Notes under the pieces: generated by a model | Database searches by the model: none | The model's input: the letters and a program-made list of their open reading frames with translations, nothing else | Told to the model about the DNA's origin: nothing | Shown: in pieces, positions 33,347-45,421 of the stretch | How positions within the stretch are numbered: the stretch's first letter is position 1 | Layout of the letters: each line of letters begins with the position of its first letter | Program-made: the position numbers and the translations under genes | Assembly (NCBI GenBank): GCA_029964075.1 | Contig: CM057129.1 | Span: 22,559,430 to 22,623,429, forward strand | DNA length: 64,000 bases | Direction of reading: 5' to 3' | DNA from: Patiria pectinifera | Taxonomy: Eukaryota > Echinodermata > Asteroidea > Valvatida > Asterinidae

Positions 33347-33445
33347 AACTGGGTTGAATCTGGCCTCTGTTATGTAGGCAACTGGGTTGAATCTGGCCTC
33401 TGTTATGTAGGCAACTGGGTTGAATCTGGCCTCTGTTATGTAGGC
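33347..33445 (+). repeat. Minisatellite, three 33-bp units
   Basis: Three consecutive identical units starting AACTGGGTTGAATCTGGCCT at 33347, 33380 and 33413. The array lies inside a dispersed sequence (GGGCAGTGCTATCATATAGG ahead of it) that occurs again as a single unit at about 38030-38110. Confidence 0.93.
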
Positions 33446-34869
33446 CAGATGTACGAGAAGACTAGTACAAAAAGTAGTAGCCATTCTGAACCAACTCAAT
33501 ACAATTTTATACCTTCTTGGCTATGACCAGTCAGGGGACTCTGCCACCAGCTTTATCCTTGCCGAGTCTTGTTAAGACATGGATGCCAGGTTGATAGCGA
33601 TCAGTCTCTGTTTTTTTCTTTCAAAATAAAAATTGACCATTTCTTTCTGACATGGCCCTGTAGGTGTCACTCTGCAGGAATGGAGAACCTCTAATGCAAC
33701 AGGAAATGAGAACAGTGAAGTGACCCCAGAGTCGATACAAATGTTGGGCTTTTGAAACATTTCTGCTCTTGTCAGCCAGGTTATTTACATTCAAAAAAAA
33801 GTCTGGCAACTGCTCAAACCCAGCTGTCAACAATGATTGTCCATTATGAAAGCATTACATACCACAGTCATTCGACCTTGGTTTTTTTTTTTTTCCCATT
33901 TATGTTTGACTCCACATGCTCGTTTGGGTTGCCTTGGCAATTTTTTTCTTTGGGGAGAGAGAAATGTTTTGTTTGAACCCCCCCCCCCCCCCCATCAGGG
34001 GGGAACACATGGTGTGGCCCGCTGAAATGCCGCATGTCTTGGGATGGCAAAGGTTCTATAAATCATTTATTTAAGGGAGGCCGTTTTTTTTCTGGTTTTA
34101 ATAAGTACCCAGCCAGCCTGGTTGAATAAAGGGTTTGTTTTGTCTGGCATTTTCTTTCCCAGGGAGTGAATGTTTTGGTTTGTAGAATAATGAAGACATT
34201 GTAAAGTGCAGGAAGGATTACTGGTATTTTGGTGACGTGGCTTTGCTGCACCGTTCGGAATGTTGAAAGATGAGCGTCAACATTGTCCTGAACTTTTTGG
34301 TTCATGCATTTAATGAGGGACTTTTTGTCGGCAAAAGAGTAAATAATGAAGAAACAACATAGTTGTACATCGTTTACTGTCCTTAATTGTGTTTGGAAAT
34401 ATGGGTCCCTATGGGTAGAGAACAGTTTCTTATAAAAAAAGAAAGAAATTCCTTTGGAAGAATGTTTTGATATCAGTATACAAATATAACATGGTTTGAG
34501 GGTGGACAGTCGATATTCGCTCCCCGAGGTATTGGAAGTTGACAAACTAGTTCCCGAGGCGAAGCCGAGGGACTCCAATACCGAACTAGCAATTATGTCC
34601 TGTTCACCACAAAACAACCATGTTTATATTATTTATTTACTACTACATATTTATAGATTAGTTTGAATTTTTTTTATTATTATAAAAAAAAAAAAATTCA
34701 ACTTGACAACGTAAAACTCACCAAAGATTCAACTTCAATTACTAGTTCGTTTGTTTTTGTTATGTTTGCAATGTGTACAACTTTCTTTGTTTAGGACATG
34801 GTCTATACATTTTATACATTTTCTCCATTGGCATCATTGAGCTCTGGAAATTTAACAACGTGCGACCCA

Positions 34870-35040
34870 TGCAAACATGCCATCTCTGTGCTGCGTTCGG
34901 CGTGCGTGCGTGCTGACAAGTGTGCGTATTGCATCGGATCTGATGCGTAGTAGACTGCGTGCGTAGACTGCGGGTAGCTAATGCGTGATGCGTGAGTCAT
35001 GCGTGCGTTGTTAGCATTTGCGTGCGTCGAAATCGCGCTT
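34870..35040 (-). repeat. Degenerate GCGTGCG/ATGCGT repeat
   Basis: Dense, irregular repetition of TGCGTGCG, GATGCGT and TAGACTGCG words. Open frames on the minus strand over it are low-complexity and not a gene. Confidence 0.7.
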
Positions 35041-37669
35041 TTAAATGACGAAGAAGAATAACATCCTGATGGATGAGTGAATTGACCAGAAACGATCATG
35101 AATATGTATGAGGTATAGTAATATAATATATATTGAAGAGAATTCTCTATTTCCTTTCTAAAAAATTGGATTCAGTATTGGTGAGTTTTTGTTTATGTGA
35201 CAAAGTGAAAGGAAAACTACCCAACGAAGGGATGTTAATAACAAACACGTCATTAATACCTGTCAGGATGTTTAACACCCATGCATTTTCCCACCAGCTC
35301 CTAAAACATTAACAAGCCAGCTCTTAAAAAAAAAAAAACAGCTTCGCCACCAAATAGGAGACCCCAAACTATGTTTTATTCCGGCCTGTCCTTGACTTGT
35401 AATAATAAACCAAACAGTCCCATGTTGACAGCTATGCTGGGGCCCCAGCAGCAATTTACTGCCTGAATAAATCCCCCAGACCCAGTCTGAGAGAAAATTG
35501 GTCCTTCAGGCTGGAAAGATTCTGGAAGGTAGGACACGACCCCAGCCTCTTGTGCTGCCTGTGAAACTTATAGCATAAACAAGGTCCCCAGACTACTTGG
35601 CATGTGACGTGGCTTGTGGTATTTTTTTTTCCTTCTCTGCATAGCCTCATTATACAAGAGGATGCATTTCCTCTGTGTGTATGGTGGACCACCTACATGT
35701 ACATGTACTGCCAGATGGTGTGTGATGCTGTGGGCACTGGAGCCCCGCCTACTCATTTGCATTGGCACTGGGCCAGAGCCCATTGCACCACACACAGTAG
35801 CTGTCAGGGGTGATTGCCAAGCCCCGCCCACTCATTTGAATAGTCACTGCTCCTCTCCAAACCAACCAGGATGGAGCATCCCACACTGTATCAACTTCCT
35901 GAATTTACAGTAGATCTGGTATTTTACCAAGAATTTGTAATGTGATAATTTCACAAACAAATTAATCTAAGATCTTTTGTTGTTGATATGAAGCATGCCC
36001 TTTCTCAGACTTGGGAAGATGAAATAAATTTGAAAGGGGAATTCTGATAACATTTCCTTCCAAAATTGATTGATAATTGCACGCTAGCAGAATTTAACCT
36101 TTGACCCCTTCACTCTGGAATGGCTCTAAATGTTGTACATTATGTATACATTATGCAATTACATCTATACAATGAATGATCACTGTGCCTCCTCTGTTTT
36201 CCCACAGGGCACAGATGTTTGTGCTGGAGTAATTGACTCAGTGATGTAACACTACTCAAGCCAGTGTATGTCAAAAGCTCAGAAGCTGTGCAATTAAACA
36301 GGACTTGATAAATTGTATTTACAATTACAGTCCAGCTTGGTAATACATTTTGCAAACAATGAAGCCAGACATGGGGCATATCCAACCCAACCCTAATTCC
36401 GTGAACAAATAGCCAATGCTGGTATGGTAGGTTTAGAATTCATACCCATTCTTGTGCTGGTTTATTATAATCACCATGAAAATGAAATCGAAATGTGGTC
36501 TGTTTTTGTGACTGATGCACTTTCGATTGTTGTGTTTCTTGAAACAATTATTTATTGTTTGGATTTTGTTGGGTTTCTTTCTTTCTTTTCTGTCACTTCT
36601 TGTTCATTTGTCAGGAAATCTAGAGCTGTTTCTGTTCAGTTTGACAGTGGAACTCAAATTCAAAAGGTTATTATTTATCCATAGATTTGTTGTATTGCAC
36701 TCCTTTAATTTTTCCATAATCTCTTTTACTAAAGCGGTTATTTATTAAAATTGCAAGTTCTTTCTGCCACTTCGAGTTAATCTTAACAAGGAAACTTGAC
36801 TTCTTTTTGCTTTTTCAGTGAAATTCATATTTCAAGGTTATCAAAAGGTTTGTTCTTTTGTGGTACCTTTAATTTTTTCTCTCCATTTGTTCCACATCAT
36901 CACTTTCCTTTTCTCCCTGTCAGCTTTTGCTTTCTATTTCCAAATCAAACATGCCGAACCTGATAGCGATAACAGACTGCTGGCAAACCACAAACAATGG
37001 AGATTGGAGGCCCATCCTGTGGTATTTTTCTTTCTTCATCACTAAACCACCACATATTTTCCGGGGTGTAGTTTTATGGTTTTGTGTTGGTTGGTTTTAT
37101 AAGGTCAGAGCGTGGTTCAGCGTCGCTGGCATTCATAATAAAAACCACAAATCTTTCCAGTGTTTTTAAACCGCAGACCCCAATTGGTACTTTTTTGGTT
37201 TGTGTGGGAATGGCTCTTTTGGGGGGGGGGGGCATTTGGAGAGCTTTGACTTGAAGTTTTCCCCAAAATTGTGGATTTTGGCCAGATGAAATTAAATTCT
37301 TGTTGGCGAGATACTTGAAGGTTTTTTTTTTTATATAGATGGATAGGAGTCTGTGGTTTGTTTTCTGTAGATCGATCTTTTCTGTCTAGTAATTTAGTAT
37401 CAACTTCACATGACTGCACCACACAGTTCAATATCTTCATAGTGGCTGTTGACTTACAAAAAGCAATTATCGAACGTCATAAGTTTATACATTGAGCAAG
37501 AGAATTTTGCACAAGAATGTTGCCGTAATGTAGCAGTGGTGCCAATGCATACATCATGGGGTTTTTTTGGGGGGGGGAGGGGGGCATGGCCCCTCTTGTC
37601 CCCCCCCCCCTCCGGCTACGCCTATGCCTATCTCTCTGACTAACTGATTGACTGAGTGACTGATAGTCA

Positions 37670-37996
37670 GGCAGATTGATGCACAATATGATGGAATTGT
37701 TCGTTTGATGATAAAAGTATGAAATTTGGCACACAGTCAGAGTGTGTCATGAGAAAGATATTTGGATATAGGGCCATCACAGATTTGTCCTTTGAAAAAA
37801 AATATCATTGAATAACATGCAATGGCCGTTATTTTGAAAATTTGGAAAATTGCTCGTTATTCAATCATATTTTTTTTCAAAGGACAAATCTGCGATGGCC
37901 CTGTAGCCAAATACCCCTTTCCCATGACATACTCTGACAGTGTGCCAAATGTGATGCTTTTCTCATCAAACTGAACAATCTTATCACCAATCTGCT
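37670..37996. repeat. 325-bp foldback element
   Basis: The left arm (GGCAGATTGATGC..., TTTGGCACACAGTCAGAGTG, GATATAGGGCCATCACAGAT) is repeated inverted on the right (ATCTGCGATGGCCCTGTAGC, CTCTGACAGTGTGCCAAAT, CACCAATCTGC) with few mismatches. The centre is near 37830 with a short loop. Confidence 0.88.
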
Positions 37997-38132
37997 GTAC
38001 GAGACTGACTCACTGTCCATTGGGAACCGGGCAGTGCTATCATATAGGATGACCCGTAATGCCAATGAATGGACTAAGTCTGGCCCATTGTGTACACCAG
38101 ATGCATGAAAAGAGACTTCCAGTGGGTCTGAA

Positions 38133-38513
38133 TCAATAAGCCATTTACGAGTTGAATTTGAATAGAATCTGGAACGCCGACTTAATCCAATGCTTTGCAC
38201 GTTTTAACTTTGCATTCTCCCGACCAAAGAGACTGTTACTATATCACGTGATTCGGGGCAAGCCTTTATGCTAGTAACCCCCAGCTCCGGCATGGTCTGG
38301 TGTCTTTGTGCCACTCTCACCCATTGTGAACAATGTATTGGTGCTGAGCGTCTCTTACGTTACTATGCAAGGGCTTGCCCCAAATCATGTGATTAGCAAC
38401 AGTGTCTTTGGTCCGGAGAATTCAAAGTTAAATGTGCCAAGCATTCTGAGCAAGTCATGTTTTTCAAATTTAAATCTAAAAGTGTATAGGTCACTCGCAA
38501 ATGGCTTATTGGA
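38133..38513. repeat. 380-bp foldback element
   Basis: Outer arms CAATAAGCCATTTACGAGT and ACTCGCAAATGGCTTATTGG; inner arms AACTTTGCATTCTCCCGACC, CCAAAGAGACTGTT and GGCTTGCCCCAAATCATGTG are inverted copies of each other. Only 140 bp from the preceding foldback. Confidence 0.88.
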
Positions 38514-39573
38514 TAGAATGATGTGCACTCTGGGACCAGCTTTACCAGGCTTGCGTCATCTTAATTGTTTGGATGTGTACCTGGATGTCGTTCACGTGAA
38601 TGTAAACGTTCAGTGAAAGTGTAAGAGTCACATATGAATCTTACTTTCTTATTACTGTGTCAAACACGTGTTAGATAAACAGACAAGAAAAAATGTTTCC
38701 TGTATTCGCATGCTGCCTTTTCCTGTATTGTGACATATAATCAACATTGGCAAGGATGCTCCAGGCAATTTCCTGATTCTAGGTCTACATGTGTTTTTTT
38801 TTTTAACCCTTGGCCTTGTTTTGATACAATCAGCGGAATTTTGGGGTGTAATCTTCCCTCGTTCAAGGTTTTCTCATCATGTTGGCTGTATGTGCAATGA
38901 GCCAGTGTGAGTTTACAAAACTGAGCTTGAAAGTGCACTTCCGGATGTTGGGTGGTTTTATTGTTGCTTTTGGCACACCGACTAATCTACGCAACATCTG
39001 CAGGAAACATTGAAACTGGCCAATGCCCAGCTAGCCTAAAGTGAAGCACATTACCGGTGTACATGTAGTACTCGAATGTACCACTGAAAGCAACAGATTT
39101 TGACCGAATACTAAAACCCGAAGCTAACCTTTTTTAAAACTAGGGGGGGGGGGTGTTTAACACTCACAATATACATGTAAGTTGTATTTTTTTCAAAATG
39201 TATCCGTGTTTGCTTGGTATCTGTTGTAATTTTTTTAAGGGGATTATGCTGTTTCATGATAACATCTGCTTGATGTAGAATTTGTAAGGTGCCCAAGTGT
39301 CCAACAATAATCAAGATTGGTATTCCAACTGCGCATGTGCACATCCAGATTTGCCGATTTGTCTTTCAGGATAAAATTTCATTGAATGGGTGCAAAAGCA
39401 TAGTGGGGTACCAGCAAAATTAAAGAGATCATCGAGTTCTGAAGTATAACATTTTGCAAAAAAACAGCGTTTTTAGGTGTCTTGTGTGTCTAACCTTTGT
39501 TAAAAAAAATTGCACAGAATGCAGATTTGGTAACCACGTCCCCCATAGCCTTGTGTACATTTATCTACCGCGG

Positions 39574-40191
39574 TTATCCCGAAAAAAAATTTGTCGAATC
39601 TTGCTGTGTACCAGACTTTTTTGGAATACCAAACTGGCTTATTGTAGCTTGCCCTATAGCTACGGCAGTTATTAGCATGCTTTGATTTCTGTTGTTGCCT
39701 CTCAAAGATTTGTTGCTTCCGCTTGATGTAGGATTTGTTTCCGCTGTGTCAAGAAAGAACATTGTAGAATCTTTCCCCTCAATCAGCAGGGGTTCTTTTA
39801 CCATCACCTCAATCAACCGTTTCCTGTTACACTGCAGCAAACTAAACCTGTAAGTGATATTTTCTCCTCCAAACGAGGAAATGTCTTGTTGTGTAACAAT
39901 TCTTATGCCCCTTTGGAGAGAAAGACCAAATACGGAAATGCTATTACTAGTCGTATCGCACATCACCCGGGCCGACACGTGACATGCCCGTTCGAGGATA
40001 GAGAAAATTAGCCACTTATTGAATTTGTCATCAACGGGCGACGTGAAAATGAGCCTGCTGGAAGTCGATGGATGGAAACTGCGGTTAAATAAATACGGGG
40101 CAGCGTGCAAAAACAACAAAGACTTGTGTAATTGCCTGTCCGTGCCAGTTCCCACCGAACTTGTTTTCCCATCACGAGGAGCCGTTTTCAC
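39574..40191 (-). other. Uninterrupted 205-codon open frame, unknown
   Basis: Longest gap-free open frame in the window, minus strand. It starts MKTAPRDGKTSSVGTG; no domain, signal peptide or family motif was recognised. There is no obvious splice context. A frame of this length may arise by chance in 64 kb on six frames, so a gene is not claimed. Part of the region (about 39950-40210) is non-repetitive and could be non-coding but conserved. Confidence 0.15.
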
Positions 40192-40859
40192 ACCGTGTTA
40201 TGACATTAACTAATTACACGGGATCATCTCATTATCCCGGGTTACAGACTTACGGTGACTGGAAATTATTTTTCCTGAACACCAGTTCATCCTTAGTGAG
40301 TTGTAGTCCTACAAATCCTAAGACAGGTTTCCTTAGAATTTAATTTTAGATAAAGAAATAAAATTTGGTGAGGTTAACAAATTCAATTGAAAGATGTGTG
40401 AAATATGAACAAAATAGTAATAATAACAAAAGATAATATAAAGCAAGAAATGTGTTAAGGTTTTTTATTTTATTGGGGTTTTTTTTGCATTTGACAAAGA
40501 TCCTGCTGGAATCAAAACATAAGGCCCTCTAACTCTTTTGATTTGTGTATTTCAGGTCAATCCAGTCCCTTAACAGTTAGCTACACTTTTAGTAATTTTC
40601 ATATTTTTTCATATTTTAAAAGACAGTGATTGAATCCCGAACACACTACTATTCTACCGGCCTTCTAGACCAGTAGATGTGCTTTCCTTTGATGAGACAT
40701 CTCAAAATAACCCCTAAATTTACTACTTGTTCAAACTCAATATGTCCCTTGTTGTCAATTTGCAAAATACTGAGTAAGTTTGCTGCTATCTCCATTACTA
40801 TTGATGTGTTTAGTGTTTACGCCGCCTCCTCCGAACAAAAAAAAAAATATGTTGACGAT

Positions 40860-41470
40860 TTTGCCTGAATACTGGCAAGATTTAATGCAGCATTAATGCA
40901 TGGCGTGAGCCAGGAGAGAAGAGGGAGAGAAAAAACAATTCCGAGAGGAAATGAAAACCATTAACTGAGCGGCTTTGGTCAGCGACGGAGAAATCAGCGC
41001 CGACAGGAAAGGAGATTCCTTTGTGATTGCAGGCCGATCTCGGCAATCTCATTTCCCCCCGCCGCTGTCTTTGTCCGGCTCGCGGGGCTCGCGGGCCCTC
41101 GGACCCTCTTCATCTTTTTTTTTTTAAACAGAGACGGATTGAGAGAGAGAAAGACGGGGGAAAAAAATTGAGATAACAGACAAGGGTATGGCCGGAATGT
41201 ACAGTGCGGCAGCCCGGCCGTTGCGATTACCGCGTCCCCTAGCCTGACAGACCCAAGTTACTCAACCCTTTGGAGAGCGAAAGAGGGAGAGAGTGTAATG
41301 GCCTTGTTTTCTAGTGGCCTCCGACAGGATATCTGAGGAGAACACGCGACAAAAGCCGGGGCAGTTAATCAAAATGGATCTCGGCGAATGCTCGGCAGTC
41401 GTGACATTTGCTACATCGGAGTGCCCCGGGGAAAGCGATATATCGCTAGAATTTAAATACCGGGCGTATT
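40860..41470. other. Non-repetitive, G+C-rich block downstream of SMG5
   Basis: Base composition changes sharply from the A/T-rich surroundings. Contains CCGGCTCGCGGGGCTCGCGG, GAAAGAGGGAGAGAGTG, AATGGATCTCGGCGAATGCT and GATATATCGC. No open frame with splice sites reads through. It might be a promoter/CpG-type segment or a regulatory element. Confidence 0.3.
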
Positions 41471-42757
41471 AAAAATGCTGTGGTTGACAAGGCGGGGGTG
41501 TGATGGGGGATTTTTTTTTCCTCCTTTCTTTCATTCCTTGAAATTCTAAAAACAAGAATCTAAACATACATGGAAATAAAAACCTGCCTTAAAGAGTGAC
41601 CAAAAATACGGATTACTGCATTAAAGAGGAAGTCACTTTGTTTGTTTTTGTTTAATTTGATTCTTGGTATTTGAAGTGGTTTATATTTAGTTTTGTGGTT
41701 TGCCATATCATGTTTAAGAACAATCCAGAATCTGTTGGAATTTCTTTGTTTTTTTTTAATTTAGAAGAGATGCCATCTGTTTAAATTATAAAAACAACAA
41801 AACAGACCTATTATCTGAATTGTTTCGCGGATGCAGTGACATTTAGAAGTCATTCAAAAGCGAAAAATCTATCGGTTAGTTCTGAGAAATGAAGGAATAT
41901 AAAATTGATTCGCTAGCTGTTGTGTGCAACTAACATTCATTTAAATAATGCGAGTTAGACTAACACAGCATGGACCCAATATTTTGTGGATATACAGTGT
42001 GTAATGGGTACAGTCTCAGGATCATGTTGAATAGTTTAAGTTTTTTTTGCCTGCTTAAAGTTGTTAAATGTAAAATATACATTTATGGTAGGGCATCACA
42101 TATGCCATTCATAAGAAAGAATGTTTAACCTCAAAATATTTACATCACCCCAAAAATCAGGGGGAAAAATGTATAACTTAATGGAAAATGTGTCTGCAAT
42201 ACATTTTTCCCCACTGTTTTTAATGAAACCTGTATTGTCCCATCTGGGCCGCCTTACAACAAAATGTCTGCCCTTTAGCCATTTTCCTGCATGGATGCAC
42301 CACTGACTGACAGCCATTTTAATCTCTATCTGAGACAGTTACAGCAGGCTGAAACTTGACCTTTGGAAAAGCTTATTGAGAGCGTTTCATATAACAGAAT
42401 AAAACATTTCTGAAATTAGGCACTGGCAACATTAGGAAAAAAACACAGTGTGATACACGAGAAGACATAATACTATTTGTGCATTTTTTGCTTATGCAAT
42501 GGAGCCCATCGCAGTCAGATTTCACCCGACCCCTTTAATTGTCTCCTGTGCAGTCATGCATAAAAACTAATCCAGTGAAAATGTCACCAAAAGAAGCAGG
42601 AAGAGTTACTCTAAAGTATATAAAAATATCTTTGCTACAGAAGTGTATAGTTTTTTGACTTGCACTGTTAGTGTGGCCACATGATCCCTGTTGGTGAAGG
42701 GAATGTTGAAACTAATTGAGGCCACAACCCCCTTCTTTTATCTTTAACTCCTTGCAG

Positions 42758-42859
42758 CCCCCAGACTCCCTTTTTGTGGACTCGTCATCTCTTGAAGCAG
42801 CTGATCCCTCCAATATGCACCAGTGCCGCCACAAACACTTCAGACAAGGGGTTTACTAA
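42758..42859 (+). other. Possible isolated terminal exon (weak)
   Basis: A good acceptor (ctttaactccttgcag) is followed by 33 open codons beginning PPDSLFVDSSSLEAADPSNM and a TAA. A second frame is also open for a similar length, and no upstream partner exon was found. Listed only because of the acceptor quality. Confidence 0.15.
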
Positions 42860-44921
42860 TCCCCTCATGTAACAGAAGCCTTTATGCTGGAGTTAGCTTT
42901 AAGTCCTCCAGCCAGCCTATTGTGAAGTCCTCACAGAACTTCAAGTGGGATTAGTTTAAATGGATAATGGGGGAGGGGGATTATCTCAGTTATTCACCTC
43001 CAATGAGTATAATACAGTCGGTCATTAGGGACTTGCAAGATGCAAGATTGATCTTCCAGAGGGAATTTTGAGGTTGAGAGATTATTGATGGTGAAGGGGT
43101 ATTTGAATAATACCCCCCCCCCCCTTGCTGAAACAGAACACCCCCCAAAAAGGGGGGGGGGGTCTTGAAAGGTATACACTTACAGGTATCTGTAAATCTT
43201 GATTAAAACAATTGCTGTAGTAGAGAATAGAATTTACAGTTTTTGTGATGGAGAGAGGATAGGGCGAAAGTCACTGCACTGGGGTGAAAAGAAATTTATT
43301 GACAGTGTTATTTTTGGCAAGTTTTTATGATTGAACTTTGCGGGTGGTGTAGCAGTTTTTTAATGCTTCTTCCACCTTTCAAAAATGCAGTGGTGCTAGT
43401 GCATTTCTCAGTTTGAGATCACTCAGATCAGTCCTGTAGGTGAATAATTTCACGGTATGTATTCCTGACAAGCAACACCCTCGTGGATTCTGAGATTGTT
43501 TGCTATGCGCCTTCAGATTGTTTAAGAGTTCTTGTACTTGTAGATTCTAGTGTGATTGGCTAAGCTTCACATGCATGAAATTCTGTCCCTATTGCCCCAC
43601 AACAGAGGTCATATAGGGACAAAACTACAATTATCTACATGTACTAGCCCTACGTATGCAGACTCTTTATGCAAGAGATTATATTGACTTTGTGTTCAGA
43701 CTCTACAAGGAATACTATCAGTGTATATCTGGGAATGTAGTTAGCAGTAGTCAAGAATCCAACCATGGACGACAACTGAAGGGCAGAATTTCGTGAAGCA
43801 ACTAAAGCAAAAAATATAGCTTAGCAAATATGAATGCGAAGTGGAAGATTCGCTGGGAACCAGTCACAGTTATATTCACACCCCAGGGCATTTTAGTTGG
43901 TAAACAGTTTTTGCTCAGGAAATATTTCCTGTGCTTCTGCACATTTTGTTGTGGCCCTGTTTGCTCTCTAACCACTATTGATTATAGACCAGTGGCCGCT
44001 AACTGCAGTCATTGGTTGTCAATTTTGATACGCATTAGGCATGTACGTTTGCGTTGCCACCACAAACTAAAAACCAGCTACCCTTGGTTGTCAAAACCGG
44101 CCCTGATAACAAGCCAAACCAAACAATTTACAAATCCGACCAGTCTATAGATCTATAGCCATCCCAAGTAACAGATATACTCATTCAGTTGTAAAACCAC
44201 AAGACGTATTGATCCTACCTGAACGTGTTAAGCCGCATTGATTACTTGGATGAGGTCTGGGGGCTGTGCTTACCAATGAACCCACAATGCCCCTGTTTGT
44301 GGTGGTCTATTGATTAGAGAATTTTATCCTCAGAATCAATGAGGATGTGCTTGCCGGTAAAAGAAGGAAATTGGATATTTCTAGGAAGTGAGGGACGGAT
44401 TGTTGGCAATCACCCTATAGATCCAAACCTTTAACAGAATCGTGAAAGTGCAACTTGCAATGAAAAGAAGAGTTGTACACACATGTTTACTTATTTATGA
44501 CAACAAATAGACCACTCCAAGGTTTTTTTTTAATTGGCAAAAAAAGGGATAAAAGAAAAATTGATCAGGGCACAAGCTATAGAATCACCAAATGAAATAA
44601 TCATTGCTAAAAGTTCAAAAGCAGATTGAAGTCATGTTAGTTCTCCCAGTACAAATGTTATAATACTCAGATGAGTCATATCTAGTTCAATTTGATTGAA
44701 GTATAAAAAGGGATATGGTTTACAAATTACACACAATAGAGACAGATGTTGTACATATTATGATACAAAATATTATGCAAAATGGCAAAGTTGGAGAATT
44801 TAGGGGAAATAAATAATTTCAAAGGTGGATTTCTACTTGATAGATTGCATAAAATGCACCAAGGTGTATTTAGTTTACTACAACATATATGGAAATGTTT
44901 CCCAATAAGATGCATGCCATT

Positions 44922-45421
44922 NNNNNNNNNNNNNNNNNNNNNNNNNNNNNNNNNNNNNNNNNNNNNNNNNNNNNNNNNNNNNNNNNNNNNNNNNNNNNNN
45001 NNNNNNNNNNNNNNNNNNNNNNNNNNNNNNNNNNNNNNNNNNNNNNNNNNNNNNNNNNNNNNNNNNNNNNNNNNNNNNNNNNNNNNNNNNNNNNNNNNNN
45101 NNNNNNNNNNNNNNNNNNNNNNNNNNNNNNNNNNNNNNNNNNNNNNNNNNNNNNNNNNNNNNNNNNNNNNNNNNNNNNNNNNNNNNNNNNNNNNNNNNNN
45201 NNNNNNNNNNNNNNNNNNNNNNNNNNNNNNNNNNNNNNNNNNNNNNNNNNNNNNNNNNNNNNNNNNNNNNNNNNNNNNNNNNNNNNNNNNNNNNNNNNNN
45301 NNNNNNNNNNNNNNNNNNNNNNNNNNNNNNNNNNNNNNNNNNNNNNNNNNNNNNNNNNNNNNNNNNNNNNNNNNNNNNNNNNNNNNNNNNNNNNNNNNNN
45401 NNNNNNNNNNNNNNNNNNNNN
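44922..45421. other. Assembly gap, exactly 500 N
   Basis: All 500 bases are N. A round number usually marks a scaffold join of unknown true size and not a measured gap. It lies between the SMG5 side and the Groucho side, so the linkage of the two genes depends on this join. Apparent long open frames across it are meaningless. Confidence 0.99.

Larger units (their letters stand above)
26757..44921. other. Intergenic region after SMG5, no supported gene
   Basis: 18 kb without an exon I can support. It contains repeat D copy 3, the nested P/G elements, a 33-bp tandem array (33347-33445), a GCGTGC-rich stretch, two large foldbacks (37670-37996, 38133-38513) and a mixed-GC block (40860-41470). 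28300-29235, 29501-31750, 32213-33340, 35900-37660 and 41480-44921 hold only A/T-rich sequence, homopolymers and scattered short open frames. Confidence 0.6.

Noticed and set aside
33347-33445. CRISPR-like array
   Set aside because: Direct 33-bp units without unique spacers, in an animal genome: a minisatellite.
34063-34617. 184-codon minus-strand open frame
   Set aside because: Part of it lies over a palindromic dispersed repeat (CCGAGGCGAAGCCGAGGG); composition is low in complexity, no family motif and no splice context.
43830-44150. 106-codon + strand frame
   Set aside because: No motif, no splice context, cysteine/histidine pattern irregular; length within chance.
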